The translations under genes and the position numbers were made by a program. Of a stretch of 7,685 nt of DNA, positions 1 through 5,500 are shown one piece after another. Origin of the DNA: Planctomycetota bacterium. Lineage in GTDB: Bacteria; Planctomycetota; Phycisphaerae; Sedimentisphaerales; Anaerobacaceae. The DNA is taken from contig JAGLTN010000502.1 in NCBI GenBank assembly GCA_023135255.1, positions 1-7,685 on the forward strand, read 5' to 3'. Position 1 is the stretch's first letter. Every line of letters starts with the position of its first letter. The notes beneath the pieces are model-generated. The model was not told the DNA's origin. It worked only from the letters and a program-made list of their open reading frames with translations, and did not search any database.

Positions 1-4
1 CTTA

Positions 5-53
5 TCCGCGGGTAACTAACTTAAAAATAACCAGTTACGGATTTATTCGCGGA
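5..53. repeat. Nested inverted repeats downstream of ribH
   Basis: Two inverted-repeat pairs are nested here. TCCGCG (5-10) pairs with CGCGGA (48-53), and inside it GTAACT (12-17) pairs with AGTTAC (33-38). An alternative outer pairing, ATCC (4-7) with GGAT (39-42), would extend the inner stem across a four-base bulge. The region lies past the ribH stop on the minus strand. No run of T follows the structure on either strand, so it is not a textbook intrinsic terminator. It may be an mRNA 3'-end structure or simply chance; no function is assigned. Confidence 0.3.
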
Positions 54-60
54 CATTTAC

Positions 61-75
61 TACCCTTCAAGGGTA
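61..75 (-). terminator. Small palindrome just past the ribH stop, weak terminator candidate
   Basis: TACCCTT and AAGGGTA form a perfect 15-base palindrome with one central base. As RNA it would fold as a five-pair stem with a five-base loop. It starts 12 bases beyond the ribH stop codon. The minus strand downstream lacks a T-run, so termination here would be inefficient or factor-assisted. The position supports a 3'-end role; the sequence alone does not prove it. Confidence 0.25.
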
Positions 76-87
76 TAAAAACACAAA

Positions 88-552
88 TCAGATCTGGTCG
101 ATCACATTGACCATCTCTATAGCGGTCAATGCTGCATTTGCGCCGGAGTTACCCATTTTGGTCCCTGCACGCTCAACTGCCTGCTCTAACGTATCGCAAG
201 TCAAAACGCCGAATGTCACCGGCACAGAGGCGTCATAATTGAGCTGACCTATACCTCTGGTCACCTGCTGACACACATAATCATAATGGTTCGTCTGACC
301 TCTGATTACCGCACCGAGACAGATCACAGCTGCATATTTTTCGCTTTGTGATAATTTCTTAGCAACCAGTGTTATCTCACATGCACCCGGAACCCAGACT
401 ACGGTTATCTGCTTTTCGTCTGCGCCGTGCCTTTCAAGGCAATCTACCGCACCACCCAAAAGCTTAGATGTAATAAACTCATTAAATCTGCTCACAACTA
501 TCGCGTAATTGCCTTTACCGGCGGTTAACTGACCTTTTATTTCTGTAACCAT
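88..552 (-). CDS. ribH: 6,7-dimethyl-8-ribityllumazine synthase
   Basis: This enzyme condenses 5-amino-6-ribitylamino-uracil with 3,4-dihydroxy-2-butanone 4-phosphate to give 6,7-dimethyl-8-ribityllumazine, the penultimate step of riboflavin synthesis, in the cytoplasm. The 154 residues match the usual family length end to end. Visible landmarks are SRFNEF (21-26, with the stacking Phe23), WVPGACEI (53-60, Glu59), [14 protein letters not shown] (80-93, with catalytic His89), TFGVLT (113-118) and [11 protein letters not shown] (127-137, with phosphate-binding Arg128). Members of the family assemble as pentamers or 60-mer shells. Two details are unusual: Cys58 where Tyr or Phe is common in VPGAxE, and Ser136 where Bacillus and E. 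coli enzymes have a Lys in GNKG. The ATG is preceded by GGAGAAA (563-557 on the minus strand) at a good distance, which fixes the start. No other rib gene is in the window; nusB, a common downstream partner, would lie outside it if present. Confidence 0.97.
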   Translation of the reverse strand: MVTEIKGQLTAGKGNYAIVVSRFNEFITSKLLGGAVDCLERHGADEKQITVVWVPGACEITLVAKKLSQSEKYAAVICLGAVIRGQTNHYDYVCQQVTRGIGQLNYDASVPVTFGVLTCDTLEQAVERAGTKMGNSGANAALTAIEMVNVIDQI

Positions 553-614
553 TATTTTTCTCCAATCAAAATATCAGTCGGCCTCACATTTGTACCCATC
601 TGATTAGCCTGCGT

Positions 615-643
615 ATTATAAGACTTAAACCAACAACTTTCCA
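615..643 (-). promoter_or_regulatory. Likely ribH promoter, sigma70 type
   Basis: Read on the minus strand, TGGAAA (643-638) is followed after exactly 17 bases by a perfect TATAAT (620-615). The -35 box matches TTGACA at four of six positions. A transcript would begin near 608 and carry a leader of about 56 bases to the ribH ATG. Two further TATAAT hexamers lie upstream on the same strand (688-683 and 716-711), but with poorer -35 partners. No FMN riboswitch is seen in the leader, which is too short to hold one. Confidence 0.5.
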
Positions 644-747
644 GAAAAACCACTGCAACAGAGGCTTTCATAAAAACCGCTGATTATAAGACATATTGTT
701 AACCCGCTTTATTATAAGAACTTACAAAGGCGATTGCCAGTGTTTTT

Positions 748-774
748 TTGTGAGAATAAAAAAACTGTTAAAAT
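748..774 (+). promoter_or_regulatory. Candidate promoter for the TPR gene
   Basis: An extended -10 element, TG-T-TAAAAT (766-774), has a five-of-six match to TATAAT. The best upstream partner, TTGTGA (748-753), sits at only 15 bases, shorter than ideal, so recognition would lean on the TG extension. Initiation would be near 781, leaving a leader of about 85 bases. This is a candidate only; the AT-rich setting makes chance matches easy. Confidence 0.3.
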
Positions 775-865
775 GGGCAAAAACAAGTAAAACAGCTGGT
801 ATTTCTGAGCGATAGTCCTCATATCTGGCTTAATATTTAAAGGATTAATTATTTAAGGTGTAGTA

Positions 866-2233
866 ATGGTCTTTGACGAGAATCCATACGATTCATTTGG
901 CAGGGCTGAAGAAATAGCACGTTATGCTCATGAACTTTATGAGGATGGCAAAGTGGCGATGGCGCTGGTCCAGCTTCAGGAAGCGTTGGAGATCAGCCCC
1001 GCTGACAGCTCACTCCATTTTAATAAAGCACTGGCTCTCGACTCGATGAGCAGTTTTGAAGAAGCGATCAAAGAATACAAAGCTGCCCTTGAGCTGACAG
1101 GCGATGATCTGGAAACACTTAATTCTTTGGCGATCGATTATACTCGTATAGGTCTGTATGACCTGGCGATAGAGACATTTGAAAAGATCGAATCTTTAGA
1201 CCGCGATTTTGAGCCTTCTTATTGCAACAGGATAATAGCCTATACTGAAATGAACAAACATGGCAAGGCAGAGGAAATGTTTTACCTTGCTCAGCAGATC
1301 AAACCTGATTGTGCTCTGTGTTTTTATAATATTGGTAACAGCCTGTTCATAAGAGGCGAATATAAAAAAGCGATCAGCTGCTGGATAAAAACTTCCAAGC
1401 TCGAACCCGACCATCCGCAGATAAACTTCCGCATCGCTCAGGCTTACTGGTTCGATGGAGATAATCAGACCAGCAGAGAATACTTCCTTGCTGAACTGCG
1501 TGAAAATCCGGGCGATACTGATGTCATTATTGATTTTGGATTGTTCCTGCTTCAGCTTGGCGACATCGAATCTGCAAAGGAAAAGTTCAATAGAGTATTG
1601 GAACTTACCCCTGACCATGCGCAGGCTATGTTCTGTCTTGGTGAGATAGCTTTTAATAAAGACAATTTCCGCGATGCTGAACAACTGTTCCATCGAGCCA
1701 TATCAAACGATGATACACTTATCGGGCCTAATTACAGGCTTGCTCAATATGCTCTGAAAAAAGGACAAATAAATCAGGCAAGAGAGTTCCTTTTTGAAGA
1801 ACTGAAACTTGACCCCGAAGACAGTGAAGCTCTAATATCTATGGGGTCAATGTTTCTGCAAACCGCCGATTATGATTATGCAACACATTGTCTGCTCAGG
1901 GCGGTTGATTCGGATAGTGACAATCCTGACCCCTTTTATTACCTGGCTCTGGTAAGTGCAACAAGAGGTTTGTTAGAAGAAGCCGACGAATTTTTTGGAC
2001 AGGCTTTAGATTTAGACCCGCATCATGTATTTACTTTGAAAGACTCAGCGATTCTCTGCCTTGCAACGGGCAAATTCGACCTGGCAGCTAAGAGGGTTGA
2101 AAAAGCAGCACAGCTTATCGGCAGTGACAGCGAAATAAAATCTCTCCGGAGAAAGATCAAATTCGCCAGATTAGCAGGCAAAGCTGAGGATATAATATTC
2201 AACTCTTTTCCTCCTAAGACCAAAGGCGAGTAA
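866..2233 (+). CDS. TPR repeat protein, twelve consecutive repeats
   Basis: This 455-residue protein is almost wholly tetratricopeptide repeat. After a 13-residue lead, twelve units of exactly 34 residues follow without insertion (14-47, 48-81, 82-115, 116-149, 150-183, 184-217, 218-251, 252-285, 286-319, 320-353, 354-387, 388-421), then a basic helix and a polar tail (422-455). Most units show the TPR signature: small residue at position 8, Gly or equivalent near 15, Ala at 20, and a closing L-x-P/D turn such as LELTPDH or LKLDPED. TPR arrays form a right-handed solenoid that binds partner proteins; no enzymatic domain is present. There is no signal peptide or membrane segment, so it should be cytoplasmic. 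AAGGTG (855-860) lies five bases before the ATG and supports this start. The partner and pathway cannot be read from the sequence. Neighbours do not help: ribH diverges, and the downstream peptidase gene has its own promoter. Confidence 0.93.
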   Translation: MVFDENPYDSFGRAEEIARYAHELYEDGKVAMALVQLQEALEISPADSSLHFNKALALDSMSSFEEAIKEYKAALELTGDDLETLNSLAIDYTRIGLYDLAIETFEKIESLDRDFEPSYCNRIIAYTEMNKHGKAEEMFYLAQQIKPDCALCFYNIGNSLFIRGEYKKAISCWIKTSKLEPDHPQINFRIAQAYWFDGDNQTSREYFLAELRENPGDTDVIIDFGLFLLQLGDIESAKEKFNRVLELTPDHAQAMFCLGEIAFNKDNFRDAEQLFHRAISNDDTLIGPNYRLAQYALKKGQINQAREFLFEELKLDPEDSEALISMGSMFLQTADYDYATHCLLRAVDSDSDNPDPFYYLALVSATRGLLEEADEFFGQALDLDPHHVFTLKDSAILCLATGKFDLAAKRVEKAAQLIGSDSEIKSLRRKIKFARLAGKAEDIIFNSFPPKTKGE

Positions 2234-2364
2234 GTAATTGTCAAGCCTTGGTTCACTTGAAACCCTTTCATATTGTGACATATGCTTATATTCAGCAAAA
2301 AAACAGCTTTTGCGTAAAGTAAATTCAGAATTTCGCAGGAACTTACGGGGATGCCGGGTTATTC

Positions 2365-2393
2365 TTGACTTTTAGCCATACTTATGCGATAAT
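2365..2393 (+). promoter_or_regulatory. Strong sigma70 promoter with extended -10 for the C25 peptidase gene
   Basis: TTGACT (2365-2370) is separated by 17 bases from GATAAT (2388-2393). Each box matches consensus at five of six positions. A TG dinucleotide at 2385-2386, one base before the -10, gives an extended -10. Predicted initiation is near 2400, about 110 bases before the peptidase ATG. This is the best promoter in the window and argues that the peptidase gene is transcribed independently of the TPR gene. Confidence 0.6.
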
Positions 2394-2401
2394 GCAACGC
2401 G

Positions 2402-2457
2402 CAGCGAGCGAGATGGTAAATATCTATTGGTGGTAATGTTCTGCACATCGCTCGCTG
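2402..2457 (+). promoter_or_regulatory. GC-rich stem-loop at the 5' end of the peptidase mRNA leader
   Basis: CAGCGAGCGA (2402-2411) and TCGCTCGCTG (2448-2457) are perfect reverse complements. Two more pairs (TG 2414-2415 with CA 2446-2447) form after a two-base GA bulge. The loop is about 30 bases. No T-run follows, so this is not an intrinsic terminator. It begins about where transcription should start and ends some 36 bases before the ribosome binding site. A 5' hairpin so placed can protect an mRNA from decay; a protein-binding operator or a repetitive element are alternatives. It matches no riboswitch class that I recognise. Confidence 0.5.
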
Positions 2458-2509
2458 AAAATTGGTGGGGAAAAGTGTAAACCCGTGTATATAGAGAAAG
2501 GGTCAAACG

Positions 2510-5500
2510 ATGAAAACAGAAAAGCAATTCGTCTGGGTTTTTATTATACTGATGTCACTTGCAAGCGGAGCATTGTCGAAACCGGACCTGGTCGTTACAG
2601 ATGTTTGGTCAGATGGAGCCACAATCTGGTGTCAGTTGATGAATATTGGAGATGAAACCGCAGCATCCGGGCATGAAACAGCTCTTTATGTTGATGGCAA
2701 TAAGGTAAGCACAAAAACTGTCACTGTCACTCTTTCGCCAGGGCAAAGACTCGACCAGACATTTAGCCATATCTGGCAGTGCGGCTCCGGTTCGGATTAT
2801 ATTGTAGTTACAGCTGACTATCAGGACATTATCTTTGAAGAAAATGAGTCTAATAACAGCCGAGTAGAAACCTGGAAATGTGATAATGACCCACCTGAAA
2901 TAACTTCAGGGCCGACTGTTTCTGGTATTACGTATAAAGCAGCAAAGATAGAATGGGTAACTGATGAAGATAGCAACAGTCTGGTGATATTTGACAAAAA
3001 TGCAAAAGTCTATGGCCTACGGAAATCCGACGGGACACTCGACAAAGAACATGAAATCAACCTTGATAATCTTGATCCGTCAACTATCTATCATTATAAA
3101 GTTCTTTCCACTGATGGTAGTGACAACACCGTTAGCAGCGAGCAAGGCTACTTTGAAACGCTGTCTTTGGCCGACAGCACAAATCCGCAGATACATTCGA
3201 TTTCTCGAATAAGCAAAAAATTTCCAATGGAATTTTCCGCAGATGCCAGTGACAATACCGAGATGCAAAAAGTAGAGTTTTATATGGAAGGCAAACTTAT
3301 TGAAATAGATTTTTCGCCGCCTTACAAATTCTACATTGACCCGGTGTTGATGCATCTTGATATAAATGACGTGAACCAAAATATGATGGTGCTGGCGAGA
3401 GCTTATGATATGGCGGGGATGATAAAAGATGAAGTGATGAGTTTTTATATGGATGCGCCAGACTTTCCCGCTGAGGTGGCTTTCGACTCGCCTCGTGACG
3501 GATATGATATTCTGATCGAAGAAGGGCAAAGCCAGGTTCCTGCTGGTAGGATGGTGGATGTTTTTGTGGTGGCAAGTGAGACTCCATGGGATGAAAGAGA
3601 AACACGCTGGGGCACTTTTATTAGCGGAAGCGATGTTAATAGAATAGAGGTATATTTCTGCGATAGCAATACCCCCGATTTTGTAGCTTACGACTGCCAG
3701 CGGTTATCAGCCAGCTATGATGCCGGCGGTTTGGAAGTCGGGGAATATAATGTTGTAGCCAAGGTTTATTCCAATGGGCCACATGCAATAGCGGTAACAG
3801 TGACACACACTTTGGTAGTGGCTACGTATGAGCCGAGAAAAGTTGAATTCAGGAGGAGAGAAGTTGCTAATGACGATAACTGTCTGAATGTAACATTAAA
3901 ACTACAGAACCGTGGGGACGAAAATGCTTTATTGCAGACGATATATGACCGAGTGACGGGGTTTGTTGTGTTGCCCGAGGAAACTGCCGATTATAACGTC
4001 GTTGCCGAGTACGATTGGCTCAGCAAAACTTCGCTTGTTACTATCGATTTTAAAGATGGCAAAGTGATGCATCCCATGGCCCATTACGATGACACTTATG
4101 ATGTTGAATATACCATTATCCCGGTAATGTATAACGGTTTTGAAAATTATACTATGGGCTCAGAAATGGTAACATTAGATTATGAATTCCCTGTTGGCGG
4201 TCTGGAATATGAGGCCAGCAGAATGCTCAGGCGTGAAGGGCTGTCGCTGCGCAATAAAGTTAACGACAGTCTGGTTGAATCAGACTACATGATAGTGACA
4301 AATCCTAAAATTCTCTGGGGTACGAACCCTGCTGCTGACTGCGATCAACTTTTCTCTACGATGGCGAAACTGGCAACAATACGAAATGGTGTTTTTGGTT
4401 TTTTTGAGGGACATGCCACTTCCTCAACAAGATTCGACCGAACAGATAAGATCGCTGTCGGCGAAACGCTGACCGACAGCAGACACAGAGGGCAAGAAAT
4501 AATAATACTGGAAGACGAAGAAGACCGGATTCTGTTTTACGATGCAATAGGTTATGTAGGCGAAATAAGCCATGATGGGGCACATAGCAATGACGCTCTT
4601 GCAGTCGGAAATACTTCTGAAGTTTTCTTCGGCTATGGAAGTTTTGCTGCCGGGCAAGAGATAGTGATTGCTGATGGGGATGGAAGTAATCTTGGAAGGA
4701 TAACTATTTATCAGTATTGGCCTGCCCTTAATAGTGTTAATGATGAATCACATTTTGTCAGTTGCTATGAGAGCGGCGATGCTCTTGCTACAGGCAATGT
4801 TGGCTGTACCACTCTTGCCGCTGATAGCCTTGATGAAATAATAATTGCCCATGATGATGATAATACGATCTATATTTATGACGAAGGTTATTCCAGCTGG
4901 GTGGAAGCAACAACAATACCGAGCAGCTACGAAACGGGTGACGGTTTTGCTGTGGGTAATGTTTGCGGCGACTATAAAGATGAAATAATCGTTGCAGATA
5001 TCGATGCTGATACCATATATATCTATGACGACGAAGGTGATGAGCATAGTTTCAGCTATTCACTCGAATCCGGTGATCGAATATCTGTCGCGGATGTGTA
5101 TGGCGACGACAGCGAAGAGATTATAATTTTTATGCAATCTCGCGACCGGATCGAAAAAATAAGCTGTTCCATGTCAACTGCCGGGGCCTTAACTCATAGA
5201 CACGTTGGATATTTTGATTATTATTTAAATAGCAGAGATGCCTTTGCTGTTGGTAACATTTTAACTTGCAGCAAAGACGAGATACTCGTTGCCAGAGGCT
5301 ACAGAGCAAATGAACGCAATGTTGGTGACATTGAAATAATAACTTCTTATGGTGGTTTAGGACCATCACAGGAACGGGATATTTTTGATGGTTTGATCTC
5401 CGAAGGGGGAGAGTGGGCGAACAAAATGAGACCAGGTTGGACATCCGGTCGCTATTTGCTGATAGTCGGTGAAACTCAGATACTACCGAGTTACAACAGA

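Larger units (their letters stand above)
553..865. other. Divergent intergenic region between ribH and the TPR gene
   Basis: These 313 bases hold no credible gene. They separate two divergently transcribed genes and so must contain both promoters. The main visible structure is a nine-base direct repeat ATTATAAGA at 615-623, 683-691 and 711-719, which on the minus strand reads TCTTATAAT and includes a perfect -10 hexamer each time. The half nearer the TPR gene is A-rich (751-795) and contains one plausible extended -10 element. Confidence 0.7.
2234..2509. other. Intergenic region with the leader of the peptidase gene
   Basis: No credible gene lies in these 276 bases. The first 130 bases contain only weak structures: a GCAAAA/TTTTGC hairpin (2295-2300 with 2308-2313) and an AT palindrome AAATTC-A-GAATTT (2321-2333). 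Neither is followed by a T-run, so no clear terminator for the TPR gene is seen. The second half carries a promoter and a stem-loop, listed separately. Confidence 0.7.

Noticed and set aside
553..608. FMN riboswitch ahead of ribH
   Set aside because: The predicted leader is only about 56 bases and none of the conserved FMN-element segments is seen there or farther upstream.
1196..1693. A 165-codon minus-strand open frame inside the TPR gene
   Set aside because: It lies wholly antisense to a clearly coding, repeat-structured gene, has no recognisable domain, and its composition looks like a reverse-frame shadow.
2402..2457. Intrinsic terminator for the TPR gene
   Set aside because: The stem is strong, but the loop is long, no T-run follows, and a good promoter lies immediately before it.
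3080..3529. A 149-codon minus-strand open frame within the peptidase gene
   Set aside because: It is antisense to the Ig-like modules, its His-rich composition is artefact-like, and it overlaps other spurious frames on the same strand.
4445..5350. Recent tandem duplication at DNA level in the propeller repeats
   Set aside because: The six repeats are similar in protein motif, but differ in period (45 to 62 residues) and in nucleotide sequence, so they are old family repeats.
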